A stretch of DNA of 64,000 nucleotides from Saturnia japonica (taxonomy: Eukaryota > Arthropoda > Insecta > Lepidoptera > Saturniidae), in assembly GCA_033032175.1 (NCBI GenBank), contig CM065321.1, positions 15,646,501 to 15,710,500 on the forward strand. Direction: 5' to 3'. The notes beneath the pieces were generated by a model. The model did no database searches. It saw nothing but the letters and a program-made list of their open reading frames with translations, and was not told where the DNA came from. The translations under genes were made by a program, and so were the position numbers. Within the stretch, counting starts at the first letter, position 1, and the number at the start of each line of letters is the position of its first letter. Shown piece by piece: positions 11,111 to 24,296 of the stretch.

Positions 11111-11454
11111 CAGAGTTCCTATAAAGTTTTAAACATGTCCAAAACAACGTACTTATATATATTATCTGTAAGAATATCGATGGTTAGGGCCCTCTTAAGC
11201 ATATACGGCGCCGGAGTGCGAAAGTTATCACGCCGTTGTTTTAACGAAATAACTCAATTTTTTTTAAAGTATTCATTACATTATCTCCCTAAAATATTTA
11301 TAATCATAAATCTAACACAATTTATCGGGTTTTGAGTTGAAATATTTTTGAATAATGTCATTTTATGATCTTTTCATTCTATACCTACTTATAATGGTCA
11401 TGTTTGTCAATCTATCTTGAGTCCTCGACCCATGATTGACCTTAAATATGCCGT

Positions 11455-11555
11455 GCTCGCAGCTCTGCTTTCTCAAGTCCGGTGAAGCTGTAAAAGCCAT
11501 CAGCGGCTTCAGGGCCCTAAGGCTAACAGTATAGTCAGTTCTAAAAAAAAAGCTC
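11455..11555 (+). repeat. unclassified interspersed repeat (family E)
   Basis: 'ggtgaagctgtaaaagccat', 'cagcggcttcagggccctaa' and 'ggctaacagtatagtcagtt' recur in reverse at 59925-60000 with few changes. Not classified. Confidence 0.65.
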
Positions 11556-11885
11556 TTTCGTGCACTACAGTGTTACTCAGTGTTGTTGTGGTAGGCTAAT
11601 TGCGTCCCCTAGGACTCTGCGCCCGGGTTCCTCGCACACCTTGAACCCCCGAGTGATGATAACAAAGAAAAAAGTAATATACGATACAAAGTCGTGTCCC
11701 TAAAGATATTATACACTATAAATAAAGTACTCTGTATTATTGCAGGGGGCGGACAGAAGGCGTCTTTGTCTCTGGATTATTAATATTTACAAATTAACAC
11801 CCACTGCAAACGAGAAATCACGAGATGCGATACACAAACATCCTCGATGTTTATATAGTTTCATGAAGATTATTGTACTCGGTAC

Positions 11886-12020
11886 TAACGATGGCTCAGT
11901 TGGTAGCGTGTACGAACACAGCATTGTTCGGCATGAGTTCGAATCCCTGCAATGAGCCTTTGCTTTCGGTGAATGAAATCATCGTGATGAAACAATAGCA
12001 TGATGGTGGGATAGTAGTAT
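11886..12020 (+). mobile_element. tRNA-derived SINE (family B), 3'-truncated
   Basis: Head with box A TGGCTCAGTTGG (near 11892) and box B GAGTTCGAATCCC (near 11936), followed by 'gctttcggtgaatgaaatca'. The second half of the family body is missing. Confidence 0.78.
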
Positions 12021-12347
12021 GTATTTTGTTAGATTTCTATATGTATATGTTAACTAACAAGTTGCGAAGATAATAATAGTCTGTTAAGTCCACAAAAAAA
12101 AAAATTGTGGCGTGTTATTTTGCAATATTTTACCTAAACAAATGAAAATTATAAGTATATAATATTATAACTAAAAAACTTGGCATTAGTTGTAGTTGAC
12201 GCGAGGGGAGTCGTTGGCACCGCAAGATATATAAGAGACGACAAAAACGTATTATTTATAAGTTATGAAAAAGTTATATAATGTCTTCTTTTCTCCGTAC
12301 TTAATAATGCTAAATCCCCTAAATATTTAAAAACACTTTTTCAACCT

Positions 12348-12559
12348 CTCGCGGATACGCATAATAGACAGCTAAGATCTTCTGGTTCTTTCATTCTCAA
12401 TGTACCAAGTCATCATACTAATTTCCGTGACCAATCTTTCGTCGTCAGCATCACGACTGTGGAATTCGCTTCCCATCAACGTCCAACAAGCCAACTCTCA
12501 GGATTCCTTCAAGTATTCGCTACGTAGGTTTTACTTAGAGCAATTGAATATTGGCTAGA
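12348..12559 (+). pseudogene. CR1/Jockey-like reverse transcriptase C-terminus
   Basis: From about 12348 the frame reads THNRQLRSSGSFILNVPSHH, and after a shift by one base near 12450 it reads LWNSLPINVQQA and ends LNIG-stop near 12558. The 'LWNSLP' signature followed by a short basic tail is typical of the C-terminal end of non-LTR reverse transcriptase ORFs of the CR1/Jockey side. Only this end is left: a 5'-truncated, frame-broken LINE copy. Confidence 0.8.
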
Positions 12560-15391
12560 TTTTTGTTTTTTTACTTTACTAAATATTATGCACACCTTGC
12601 ATATAGTTATATACCATTCTCTTGCTCCCCCAGAAGACTGGCAGAGAATGCTTTGTAGCATTAAATCCTCGGCATTTGTACTTTTTTATGCAATAAAGAA
12701 TATATAATACAGTCAAGAATAATAAAACCTGATGAGAACCGAGAAGAACCCTTGTGAATTATCCTTAAAATGCCGAGAACACTATGTAAAGAGGAAATAA
12801 CTTTAGCACAATATATAAATCTCATTGGTATTATTTTATGTTTTACTTTACACTCTATATTTGTCCTTGTTATATAAAAAAATGCAATATCATGTTTCGA
12901 TTATTGAATGATATAATTCCTTTATAGCATAATTTTATTCTTAACGTCCATTCAAAAGTTTTGTATAATAAAAATTGTGTAAATACCTCCGTCTACAGAC
13001 GCACCAATGCGACAGTTTTATAGCGAACGTAAGATGTGTTAAATCAGTGTAGTCAATTTTGCCATTTATTCACAAAATAATCAGGTATAATCTCTATATA
13101 TTATATAACCAATGTAATATTTATGTTAATGTCTTATCTCCGTTAATTATAAATCAAAATTAATTATTCAAACATCATTTTAATCATTCAGTTCCCCGCT
13201 ACTAACTAAAATAAGGTAGTCAACAATTTTTAATTACTATTCATAAGTTTAATTAATTATTTACGCATACTTTACGACATAATTAAAATAAAAAATTAAA
13301 ACAAATACCTATATTGATGTAACATAAGGAAGTATTTTGGTTGAAGTCGGGTTTGCAAAAAAAATATTTTTGTTAAGGAGTAGAATATTTTCTCGATAAA
13401 TTCATGAATGTAAGACACATTCATGGTCATTTCTGTTTCGTAACTGTTATTTTTGCCTTTTCAGCTTTTGTTTATGATTGTTTTTTTCTACTTAATTCTG
13501 TGTAAAGAACTATCTACTTACTGTAGTTACCAACATATCAAGTTTTATCCTTGGCCATTAAATGAAGCACGCACATGATTCGTAGTAATAATTTGATTTG
13601 ATACTTGGTTACTCTTGTTATAAATTAATATTTGCTTTTATTTTAAAATGAATAGGAAGTACTATTTAGCCAATAATACCTCTATTTACCTCAGTAGGTA
13701 AATATGACATAGGACGATGGGAGGTTACTCAATTCGAATGTATATTTTTTTACTTTGTTTATGAAGTGATTTGTATAATTCATTTCTTGTTGGATAGAGG
13801 GTTCCACAAGGGTGGTCTCATTTTAATTTCATTGTCATTGGACCTTCAACTTCGAAGATACACCAGGAAGCTTCTAAAAATCATTGTAATTGTTTTTTTT
13901 TTTTTTTGTTAAAAATTGTCTTGATTAGAAGTCAGTTAAAAATTTAATAAGATTTTATTGATTATATAGCATACAAAATTCAGTGTGATACCTGCCTAAG
14001 CAATTATATTCGCTACGACGCGACGGTTGGTCGTCGCTTGCGCAGGGTCATTACCGAATAGCACCGTCAAGGTCAAGACATTATTGGGAGCTTGTGTTTT
14101 ATTGTATTTGAGCGGTACCCCAGTTACCCACCTGGAGATAATCTACCTATCGATCGTTGGATAAAGAGGTCACTGTTTTTTTCCTTGCTTGTTGTGAAGA
14201 TGACTAGAAGACTACAAAGAAACTAAACTAAAAAATTGTGATAATATTTTTATAGTACCTTTCTGAACCAATTTCGACCAACGAACTTTTCTGTTTTTTT
14301 TTCTGAATGCCTATACTTTTTTCAGCTTTTATGCTTGTGTGTTAAAAAAAATGGTTTTGACCTCGCATGCCGAAAGTAATGTCTACTCCACAATTATTTG
14401 CTTTTCTTATAATATATCTCTATAACAGCAGTGTTATCGATGCTTTCATTATCGTCAACTCAATCAATAGTTTTCCTTGCATCTTACATATAGTATTGGG
14501 AAAGGATCTTAGAAGTAAAATATCGATGACGTCTTAATTATATACATTTTAGTGAATTCGATTAGTGACATTCACCTTTGGTCTTATAACTTGCAAATGT
14601 ATACGATGACATACAAACATTTATATTTTAAAATTATATGTAATATTTAGAAGTTACGCAACGGCCTTCGAAATGTGACCTCACTCGCGAATATGTATCT
14701 AGCCGGAAACGTGTCTCGGCCGGCATTCGGCACTCGGCAATGAAGTCGGTCGAAGCCACCAACTTATCAACATCTGACACGACTACCTTCTCATGGTGGC
14801 CTGGTACCTAACTTTGATATTTCGCCGGCAGACCAATAAAGCATACGTGATGCGATTTAGGGTCCCGCGAACGGAGGCTTAGGTATTTTTTTATCCCTCC
14901 CCCCACAGCAATTATTTAGACGTCATTGTTTTTTTTTTTTAATTTACCTACTACATATTTAATATTCGTATTTAATTGGTGATTATTTCGAGTACTTTAT
15001 ATCCAGACGTTTGTTTATTTGCAAAAAAATAACAAGTTTCGTTTTTATCAATTTTAATTAGTTCTTTGCATACTTAATTATAATTACGAATAAAAATCAG
15101 GACAGTAATTTTCCTTTTCTAAGAAATAAGGTAATTGTTTCTTTTTAAGTGTTTTGCTAAGTTAGATTAGATGAGAACTAGTGTTGCCAACTATCATACG
15201 CAAGCTACGAAACATGCGTACGCGACGTTTATTGCCCCACAGGAACGCAGAACTGTCATAATAAATAGAACGCTTTATATTTAAATATGATTTTGAATAT
15301 TATATCTACATATACGTCTTCGTACTGAAACTTTAGTAAACTTCTATATTTAAAGTATTATTTTGCACGCAATTTAAATATTTATTACCCA
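12560..15391. other. non-coding; family C repeat plus a GC-moderate block
   Basis: Apart from the repeat at 13690-13960, only 14645-14880 stands out ('agccggaaacgtgtctcggc', 'cggcattcggcactcggcaa'), as possible regulatory DNA. No exon seen. Confidence 0.4.
13690..13960 (-). repeat. interspersed repeat (family C)
   Basis: Shares 'tggaccttcaacttcgaaga' and 'tacaccaggaagcttctaaa' and the 'gttactcaattcgaatgtat' end with copies at 16088, 30249, 35914, 49783 and 57350. No coding capacity. Confidence 0.65.
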
Positions 15392-15895
15392 CTAGCTGGT
15401 ACTCACGACTTCGTCTGCGTATTATTGGATATACACAGATAGATCTCGAAACAAGACAAACGAAAAGAAAATCAGTGAAGGGATTGTCACTATGTGTGTA
15501 TGGTGGAGGCGATCCCTATCACCCCGCTATATTACTGTATATGCACCAGCTGATTTCGGAACACAACAAAGCAAAAGAAAATCATACATTGGTTTTTATC
15601 ACTGTTTGTATGGTGTTGTCATTATATGCCAATATGAGTCCAACACATTAACCGTCCCAATAAAACTTATAACAGTACAAAATCACAAACATACAAACTT
15701 TACATTCATTCTATTTGTGGAATAACACTGGTTAAACTATGACTTTTACCGAGATAAAAAGTACCCTATGTGTTATTCCAGGTCATAGACTATCCTGTCT
15801 GCCAAATTTCATTCAAATCCGTTCAGCCGTTTTTGCGTGATTGGGTAACAAACATCCAAACATACACACTATCACATTTATTATATTAGTATGAT
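15392..15895 (-). mobile_element. Helitron-like short element (family H5)
   Basis: The CTAG end is at 15392-15395 (minus-strand 3' end) before 'ctggtactcacgacttcgtc'. The other end has 'ttatatattagtatgataaa'-type sequence near 15880, and 'ccgttcagccgtttttgcgt' lies near 15820. The 15430-15620 interval holds two diverged copies of a block of about 115 bp around 'aaaagaaaatca'. Other pieces of this family: 20545-20725, 26912-27002, 27285-27424, 27728-27889, 61704-61860. Confidence 0.55.
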
Positions 15896-16087
15896 AAAGT
15901 TCCAAAATTGTCAGTTATAACCTAAAAACTCACTCGTACTAACGGCATAGAACCGATCGAAAAACAAATTAAGTACATTTCAAATATTGTAAATTATGTT
16001 TATCAAGTTAAAGTAAGATGATCTAAACAACAAGACGAATAAAGATACACTTAATAATATTATATCATAAAAAGACAATTTTGAACA

Positions 16088-16382
16088 GAAATGAAAACCA
16101 ACATCAAAGATTTTGAATTGAAGAGTTCCATGGTGTATCTTCAAAGTCGAATATCCAATGACAATGAAATTTAAATAGGAGGTACTTTGAGGTAATAAAA
16201 AATTGTAATGGAAAATTAATCATCCAAATAGGTTTATTAACAAAGAAGTTACGGCTTAAAATCCATAAAAAAACACTCAAATTTAAAATAAACCTAATTT
16301 TTTTAAAGTCAGTTAAAAAGGGGGAGGTTGTCAATTCGAATGTATTTATTTGATAGAAGTCAGTTAAAAGTAACCTACGATA
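16088..16382 (+). repeat. interspersed repeat (family C)
   Basis: Runs from 'aaaaccaacatcaaagattt' through 'tccatggtgtatcttcaaag' to 'agaagtcagttaaaagtaac'. The end block 'gtcagttaaaa' occurs twice (16310 and 16360), suggesting a small tandem duplication. Confidence 0.62.
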
Positions 16383-17019
16383 TATAAGAACGTTTTTCTC
16401 CCACACGTACGTACGGATTTTCGGTGCAAGTGAAAGGCGTGGCTAGGGCGTATGTCAGTGCACCGCGGTCTCGGGTTGAATATCCGATAAGAAGCGCAAC
16501 GGCGATGTAAATCTTCCTGCAATATCAAATATGACTTATGTTGCGCAATTTAACACACGATTGTGCCCGAGAATAACACATTTGACGCACACTTTTTCAC
16601 AAATTTCGGTGGAAGTCAAGACATCACGGAAGTTTTGACATTTTTGCTAAGTTAACGGAATTAACTTTGATAGGTTTTTAAACCTTATCTTACTGTATTA
16701 TAAAACAAAATCCCCCGACGCCCCTGTTTCTCTGTCTGAACGCGGTAAACTCAAAAACTACCGAACAGATTTTCCTACGGTTCATCTATAAACGAAGTGA
16801 TTCATGTGGAAGGTTTAAGTTTATAATTTATTAAGATTTTGTGTAAATTGGCTGAAATAGATGGACGATTTTTGAATATGTCGGAAAAATCGTGCCGACT
16901 GGGAGATTTACTGGCGTGTGCCGCGTAAACCAATAGAGTTATATCTATGTTACTCTGCTACTTGTGCAAAGCTGGGGCGTGTCGCTAGCGTTTAAATAAA
17001 TATTAATTTTATCATTATA

Positions 17020-17342
17020 TTAATTCGTGAAGCAAAAACTATGTACCACTTTTTAAGCGTATTGCGTGCTCGGAAGACTAAGGTTTGGCATGGTTAAAGT
17101 TTATATGGAGAAGGAGTGAAGAAAGCTACAATTTATCTATATTATTTGTTACTCATATATTTATTAAAATAAATTAATCTGCGAATCCTAACCCATTGAA
17201 CTTAGACCCCCAAAATATTGACATTGTCACTCAACGAAAACTGACAGCAAGTGATGTAGATAATACTCATTGTTTATGAATACTGCAATAGTCTATGATC
17301 AAAAAGTCGCTGGTCGAATTTCGACCTTAAGGCGACCGCTAG
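17020..17342 (+). mobile_element. non-autonomous Helitron (family H1)
   Basis: Plus-strand copy from about 'gtgaagcaaaaactatgtac' to GGCGACCGCTAG|T (CTAG 17339-17342). The 3' palindrome is decayed by one base. The 5' TC end is not evident. Confidence 0.72.
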
Positions 17343-17470
17343 TTCATATTATTCCGTGAGTTTAAACTTATTATGATGAAGAATTGTTCCTAAATTATCT
17401 TATTGATATTATGTGAATATTGTCACATTACAGTAGAACAATAAATCAAAAGTTAAATAAATATACATAA

Positions 17471-17730
17471 CATACCTTCACGCCCGTATTCCCCGAAGGG
17501 TTAGGCAGAGATGTACTAATGTACACCCACAGTTCGCCGAGTATGTTTTTAGGTCCCATGTAATAGGGGGCGAGCTTATTTCCATTAATCGGGCACGAAA
17601 CCAAACTCCGAGCTGCTACTGAGAATTTCATAGGAAAAACCCAATAACACTTTGCTCGACCTGGGAATCGAACCCAGGACCTCGAACATAGCAGTCGCGC
17701 TTACGATCACTATAGGCTAACGAGCCAGTT
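17471..17730 (-). mobile_element. tRNA-derived SINE (family A)
   Basis: Near full-length minus-strand copy with head 'aactggctcgttagcctata' and box B in complement at about 17670. Flanks share a loose 'agtt(ag)taaataaata' stretch (17451-17464 and 17739-17756) that may be the target duplication. Confidence 0.85.
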
Positions 17731-18899
17731 AGGTTACGAGTTAGTAAATAAATATTATACTAATAAATACCAAGAAAACATTGAAAACCTAATTGTAACT
17801 TCTCTTTGTTTTTATTTAATTGTAACGTATGTTTATTAATAATATACGATTCTACTAATGTCACGCGAATAGAATATTTTTGTATTTATTCTTGTAATAT
17901 TCAAACAGAGCTCTAACGAGATGACAGCTTCTATTTCATAATTGTCCGGGGAGTTTTTGTGGCAATTTAAAAAAGTGTTCAACTAGGAACAATAACAAAC
18001 AACTAGGAATAACTTATTATTTTATACTAAGCAAACCACATCACGTAAAATTCTGCCTAAATTACATAATATAGAGCCAAATAATATAAGTCGTAAATAT
18101 GTGAGTTGTAAAATTTAATTAAAAATTTAATTAAATTAAAGTTTACATACTATTTGTGAGTCTATTTATGTTAATGTACATTTTCAAATCACAGCCTCAT
18201 GATAAGATTCGTTAATTATTTCTTATTTACAATTAATATTCTATCTCAGAACCCCGTCATCACATTTCATTGAATGATAAGTAAAATAAACAACTTCATT
18301 ACGGAATAAGGTGATGAAAAATGAACATGGATAAAAACATCGATTCACTAGGAAAACAGCTTAGTGGAGAGGATTAAAGTTATTTTTAACCCGTGACTAG
18401 GTACGATAGAGTAACGAGTACCAGGCGTTTATAAGCAACGAAGAGCATACTAAAGCGTTAGACACCGCGCGATTAGGAGAGTTTACCGTGAGAGTTGGCG
18501 TTGCGCCAAGCAGGCCACGCCGGTACGTTCACCTAACACGCGGCCACATTATCATCAAGAATTATTTTTATATAAACTTTGGGATATAACAAATATTTTA
18601 TGCAATAAATAATGATGCAATATTTCATTGAAGTCGTCCTTGGCAATGAGACTCGTGCAATAAAAAGCTCGTAACGTATTTTAGCGTGTTGTACGTGAGG
18701 CGATTTGAAGTTTATCTGATGCGTTAGTTATCATAAATTTTCTATGAAGCTTATTCTGGCGTGTTTACACGTAGTTTGTGACTCAACCGATCGGTTTTAG
18801 AACGTTTATTTAGAGGCTAAAAACCCTATGATAGCTGCCTTTTTATGTTAGCGTAAGTTTGAAGTTTTGAACTCTATTATAAGTAGGTGATTTACAACA
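17731..18899. other. AT-rich non-coding stretch
   Basis: Nothing recognised except a GC-moderate block 18420-18545 ('cacgccggtacgttcaccta'). Confidence 0.45.
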
Positions 18900-19122
18900 G
18901 GCTAGTTCGTAAGATGGGTGGGTTCGATCCCTAGGTCGAGCAAAGTGTCATTGGGTTTTTCTATGAAAATTCTCAGTAGCAGCTCGGAGTTTGGCTTTGT
19001 GCCCGATTGATGGCAATAGGCTCGCCCCCTATACATGGGACCTAAAAAACATACTCGGCGAACTGTGGGTGTACATTAGTACACCTCTGGCTAACCCTTC
19101 GGGAATACAGGCGTCATGGTAT
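18900..19122 (+). mobile_element. tRNA-derived SINE (family A), 5'-truncated
   Basis: Begins in the tRNA-like head; box-B-like GGTTCGATCC at 18921-18930, then the family body to 'aatacaggcgtcatggtatc'. The box A region is missing. Confidence 0.8.
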
Positions 19123-19485
19123 CTATATAGTTTTATATAGTTGGTATATATCTAGGTAGTTCTCAGTAAATAGCATTTGAATTAAAATTATATGTAGCTA
19201 GAACAAACGTATATTTTAATATGAATGCTGAAAAACTTTGATGAAGTTTCCCGACATTTAAACAAAAACAGAATAAAAGTGTGTCGGTTAGTGATTCTGT
19301 ACCTTTTATTTATTATATGACTTGACTAAATTATCTTAGATCATCTACCTTTTCATTGTTTTTTTACTTAGAGAATACACGGCACGTTCAAATATCAATA
19401 CAAAATTTTGCAGGCCAATAATTGTTAAGAACCAATGGACTAGAAATAAGAATTTCCAATGTACATTGGACACGTAATTAAAGCG

Positions 19486-19757
19486 GTTTTTTTATTCGTT
19501 AGTGGCCGCAATCTCACCTGACCTTAAGTGACGATGTGGCCCAAGATGGTAGCACGCTAAGTCTGGTGGAAGACTGGCTCTCAAATGCATCTGCCTGAAC
19601 ACACCTATTGGTGTTTGTCGACAAATTTTAAACTTGAGGGTGGTAGCTAGCCAGGCGGGCATTAGAAACAGCCCTACACCACCATGCTATGGTTTCATCA
19701 GGATGTTTTCCTTCACCGAAAGCTCAGGCTCATTGCAGGGACTCGAACTCGCACGCT
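19486..19757 (-). mobile_element. tRNA-derived SINE (family B)
   Basis: Minus-strand copy from a T-run (A tail in sense) at 19486 through 'gtggccgcaatctcacctga' and 'gtagctagccaggcgggcat' to box B in complement near 19742. The box A part is gone. Confidence 0.8.
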
Positions 19758-20085
19758 TTAATTAACGGAAAAGTAACTAATAAGAGACAACGCGCCAGTA
19801 TGGTGACGTGACGTAGGTATCTAAAACAAACAATTCACTCATAAAACCAGTTCGGACAAATGTTTTTATCACCTCAAAACAATCTGACAAAATACCTAGT
19901 GAGGCCTTTAGTCCCGACGGTTCGGCGGTTCGGTGCACTTTAGATGACGAATTAGTCATTTCTAGAAAAAAAAATAATATACGATATAGAACTTACCTAA
20001 ACTGTTTTGGTGGGAAAAACATGACCAATTAACGAATACGCATAAGATGTAAATGTCTATATTGTTTAATCGTTTTATTACATTA

Positions 20086-20485
20086 TCTACTTATACAATT
20101 TAATAAAATTGAAGTGTCTGTTTGTAATGTCAAAATAATAGCTTTTTTTACTAAACGTCTGTCTGTCTGTTTGTTTGTTCCGGGTAATCTCCGAAACGGT
20201 TGGACCGATTTTAACGGAACTTTCACTGGTAGATAGCTGATTGTATAGGAAGTATAACTTAGACTATTTTTATTTTAGAAAAAGAATTAGGGGATTAAAA
20301 AAAAAACTGGTCATGGTGAATCAATTCGGGTGCTTCAATGGCTTATGCTGAGTAAACCATAAGAGATATAGCAAATTAATCAACTACGTAATCGATAGGC
20401 ATTAAAACACCCATAAAAAGTTCGAGAGAGTATACATCTATCTTCTAAAGAACAACCACAATAAGCATTTTTGTGTTTTAAAGTA
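20086..20485 (+). mobile_element. 3'-truncated Helitron (family H2)
   Basis: A|TCTACTTATACAATTTAAT start at 20086, followed by the H2 blocks through 'aataagcatttttgtgtttt'. The GC-rich 3' end with CTAG is absent. Confidence 0.7.
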
Positions 20486-20544
20486 TTAAATATAAGTAGG
20501 ATTTATTGATGAAGATAATATGGTTATATTATAACTTCACACAC

Positions 20545-20725
20545 AGCCAGTAAGTAATAGATGTGAAAGTTTATATGTTTAGGTATTTGCTACTCGGATC
20601 ACGCAGAAACGGCTGAACGGATTTGACTGACAGTTTAGAACCTTGTTTAATACATAGGATAATTATATCCTAGCAAAGGTACAATTTTGTAGAACACGCA
20701 GATGAATTCGCGAGTATATGCTAGT
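20545..20725 (+). repeat. H5 element copy
   Basis: 'atgtgaaagtttatatgttt', 'cacgcagaaacggctgaacg' and 'acgcagatgaattcgcgagt' near a CTAG at 20721-20724. Compact, no coding capacity. Confidence 0.5.
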
Positions 20726-21054
20726 TAGAGATATTATTGAGGTTTTCCAAGTATATAATAACGAAGTCAGCACGTAGAGCGGCGCAGGCGCATGATACAG
20801 GTACCTTTCAAATAAAAAACGCGAATTAAATAATGTATGGCATATGTTGCTATTGTTCCACGTAGATCAAGGTTTTCGAGTAACTTGACAGACAACAACT
20901 TTACTTGGATATACTTAAATTTATATCCTGCTATTACATACTCTGTGTTTCGAATTGAAGGTCAAGGTTTGATACAAGCTTCTAATATGACTACTTACTT
21001 CTTTCCTGGTTCGATTCCCGGTGTAGTCAACCTTGATGAATGATTTAATGTATA

Positions 21055-21338
21055 TAGTGATCGCCCTAAACTCGAAATTCGACCTGCGACTTTTTGATCA
21101 TAGACTTTTTTCTATTTGACATTTTTGGGGGGGTCTAAGTGCTATGGCACTTGTCGGGTTAGGAGTCGCAGTATTAATTTATTTAATGTAATATATTAGT
21201 AACAGATATTATAAATCAATTTTAGATTTCTGCACTCCTTCTCCGATAAACGATAACCATGCCAAATCTCAGTCTTCCGTGCACGCAATACGCTTAAAAA
21301 GGTACCGAAAGCTTTTGCTTCTCGTATTAATATATAGA
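21055..21338 (-). mobile_element. non-autonomous Helitron (family H1), internally shortened
   Basis: Starts A|TCTATATATTAATACG at 21338 on the minus strand. The 3' end is mutated near 21055 (TCACTA for CGCTAG). It lacks part of the middle present in the copies at 2079 and 49090. Confidence 0.7.
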
Positions 21339-22439
21339 TAATTGTCTGTTAATAAACAACTATTAAACATCGATAGTGTTTAGGAAATAAATAGCATCGA
21401 TTGTTTTGTACAAAAAGCGATCAGTTAACTATCATTTATTGTTTCATAGTATCGTATTTAACGACTAGACAATCGAACTTCCGCGACGAAAAAAGCAGTC
21501 ACAAATTGCGTCATCTTGGGATATGTTTCAGTGAGACGAATTTTGTATTTTCCTTTGAAAATATGTCAAATTTCTACTATTAATATAATAGTTTAAACCT
21601 TACAATCGATTGTTTGATTGTACAAATGACTATCGATCAATCGATAGATGATGTTTGATAAACTACGTAATACCCCCCAACTAGTAGGCAGAGATTTCAT
21701 CCTTATGGTGAAGTGAAATGACAAGAAACTTCATCACCACTTCAACCGATGCAAGTTCCAAATACCATGGAATCTATAGTTTTTTTTCTCCGTTAAACAG
21801 CAGTACTATGAGAATATTTCTCAAACGTTTATTGAAATAAATAACAAATGTTTGTATTTTCTTTTCCAGGTAACCCGTAACAACAATAGCACCATATTCA
21901 TACTTACGATAAGTATTTGTAATTCTTAACTTTGCTATATTCACATATCTTTCTAATATAATCAATATAATCTCGGGAAGTACCAGTCCGATTCAAAAAA
22001 TTATTTTTATATATGATAGGCATGTTCACGAGGAATAGTATAGGCTATCTAGCATTAGGCTATAACTCTTATCTCGCTCTAAATATTGAGTTTTGTTAAG
22101 TAAGTCAGAAGAGGAAGCCTCCCGAACTGCTATAACGGCGTGCGTTGGCGTAATGGTTAATGTAAACGTAAATATAATGTTGTATAAAAACATTGGTCCC
22201 TAGTATATCTAAACAAAGTCCGCGATAGCATATGCCTATCTCGTATATTATTTATGCCACAATAAGGGATTCTAAACATTTGGTGAATATAAAAAAATGA
22301 TTTATGAGCATTATTTTTACCCATGTCATATTAACACTTAAGAACAAAAGTTACTTCATCATAATGGCAATTTTATGAAGTAAAAATTTTGCTCTTTATA
22401 GTATGTTATTTGGACACATAGCTTAGGAGATAATGAAAA

Positions 22440-22551
22440 AATAAAATAATTTGTACTTTCGGGAAGAACAATACGATAGTCGACACGGGTGCTTTGGGCG
22501 CGGTGTTTTTCGGATAAAATGAACACGGGTGAATCCGTGGGGCACAGCTAG
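22440..22551 (+). mobile_element. Helitron 3' end fragment
   Basis: Terminates in CCGTGGGGCACAGCTAG|T (CTAG 22548-22551). The end resembles the one at 24293. The 5' part was not found. Confidence 0.4.
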
Positions 22552-22954
22552 TCACATAATATATGAACAGTGAAAATTATGTAATATAAAAAAAATATTA
22601 AGAAGGCAACAAACAGACAAATTATAGTGGTTAGTTATAATAATATCATTAGATGAATATCCTCTCTTAGAGAAAAGTTTTTAATATGATATTATTAAAA
22701 AAAGAACAAACTTAAACGAAAATAACTTCGCCGCATTACCATTTCCCTTTCGTCGGACAGATCTGTGTCTCGAACAATCAGAGCGGGACCACTTCAACCC
22801 TCTCTTTCACTCTTCTTACGCGACATTCTTGAGATGCCACGTGTCATTCTCGAGTCTCGACGCGTACCATGTCAAGTTTTTATCTCCTGTATTATTGATA
22901 ACTGAAATTACAGTTTAATATATTAGTATTTAAAGATAATTGAGGCATCAGTTA

Positions 22955-23429
22955 TCTATACAAAATAACAGCTTTTTACTAAATGCATATAAGTTTATAC
23001 GAACCTATATCAAAAAACCCATTTTCAAAAATTTTGTCTGTATGTTTGTTTCGGGTAATCTCCGAAAAGGTTGGACCGATTTTGACGGGACATTCATGGT
23101 AGATAGCTGATTTTATAGGCAGTAACTTAGGCTACTTTTATTTTAGAAAAAGAATTAGGGGATTAAAAAAAACTGGTCATGTTGAATCAATTCAGGTGCT
23201 TAAATGGCTTATGCTGAGTAAACAAATGATATATAGCAAATTAATGTACTAACGTAATCAATCGATAGGCATTAAAAAGACCTATAAAAATGTCCGGGAG
23301 AGTATACATCTATCTTCTAAGGAACACCCACAATAAGCATTTTTGTCTTTAAATTTTAGCCGGGAGCAGGGAGCAAGATTCGCGCGGGCATTCCGTACTA
23401 CACGTGAACGAAGCCGCGAGCACAGCTAG
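22955..23429 (+). mobile_element. complete non-autonomous Helitron (family H2)
   Basis: A 475-bp element with A|TCTATACAAAATAACAG at the 5' end and GAGCACAGCTAG|T at the 3' end. Core blocks are 'ggttggaccgattttgacgg', 'aactggtcatgttgaatcaat' and 'agattcgcgcgggcattc'. This is the most complete of five H2 copies in the window. Confidence 0.82.
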
Positions 23430-24234
23430 TATTTATTAAATATTAAATTATTTTATTTTTATGGATTTTATTAAGCAATTTCGCCAATGTCAAGTATGAC
23501 AAATACAAGTTTTAGAGTTTAGTGTTGCCAAAATATGTTAAAACTTCTTCTTCTTCCTAACTTAGCAACTGGTCCTCTTTATTGAAGACTATTACGGCCA
23601 TAGTGTCCTGTCCTATGATGATTTCAGTATTTCAACAAGATGGTGGCTCCTTTGTTAGAACTTATCCATAATTTTAATATATTAGAGTTCTCATTTTAGC
23701 GCTCTCTATAGTTACGTCTGTACGAACTGGAAATGGTATAATTTCTCATCAATTCATGATTATTCCCAAACTGTTTGTACAGACGCCGCTAACCGAAATA
23801 ATTTAATTTCTACGACTAAAGTAACCTAACACAATATCAATTAGTAACAGAATATCATAAGTGTTGTTTAAAAAGTTGTTGTTTCATGCCTTTTTGGTGA
23901 TGGAATAAAATTCATTATTGCGTGGCAACAAACCTCTTTTGCACCATTTTACCATTGCCTAAAACTTTCCTATCTCGTTTTCTCCCACGTTAAATCTTAT
24001 GAATTTATGTGTCCGTCTCTTTTTATTGTCGCTTTTTCATTTCATAGACTCAAATCACAACGATGCTAAAGAAGTTTTCACTTCAAAAATACATATAAGA
24101 TTGTCAAAATTTTTACAAAAATATCTACTAATTGTTTGTTTTAATCGTGCTAATATCTGGAACTACCAGTCAGAAAAAATAATTTTGAATTTTATTTTTA
24201 GTGTGGCAGGTAATAAACTCTAAAGGGTGCGTTG

Positions 24235-24296
24235 GCAACGCCGCAATGCAGAGTTGGTCAAATAATAAAACGGGTAAAACCGTGGAGCACAGCTAG
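24235..24296 (+). mobile_element. Helitron 3' end fragment
   Basis: Ends 'aaaaccgtggagcacagctag' before T, the same terminus type as at 22551, preceded by GC-rich 'gttggcaacgccgcaatg'. The left limit is uncertain. Confidence 0.4.

Noticed and set aside
15492..15725. 77-codon open frame
   Set aside because: Lies within a Helitron-like repeat with internal duplication.
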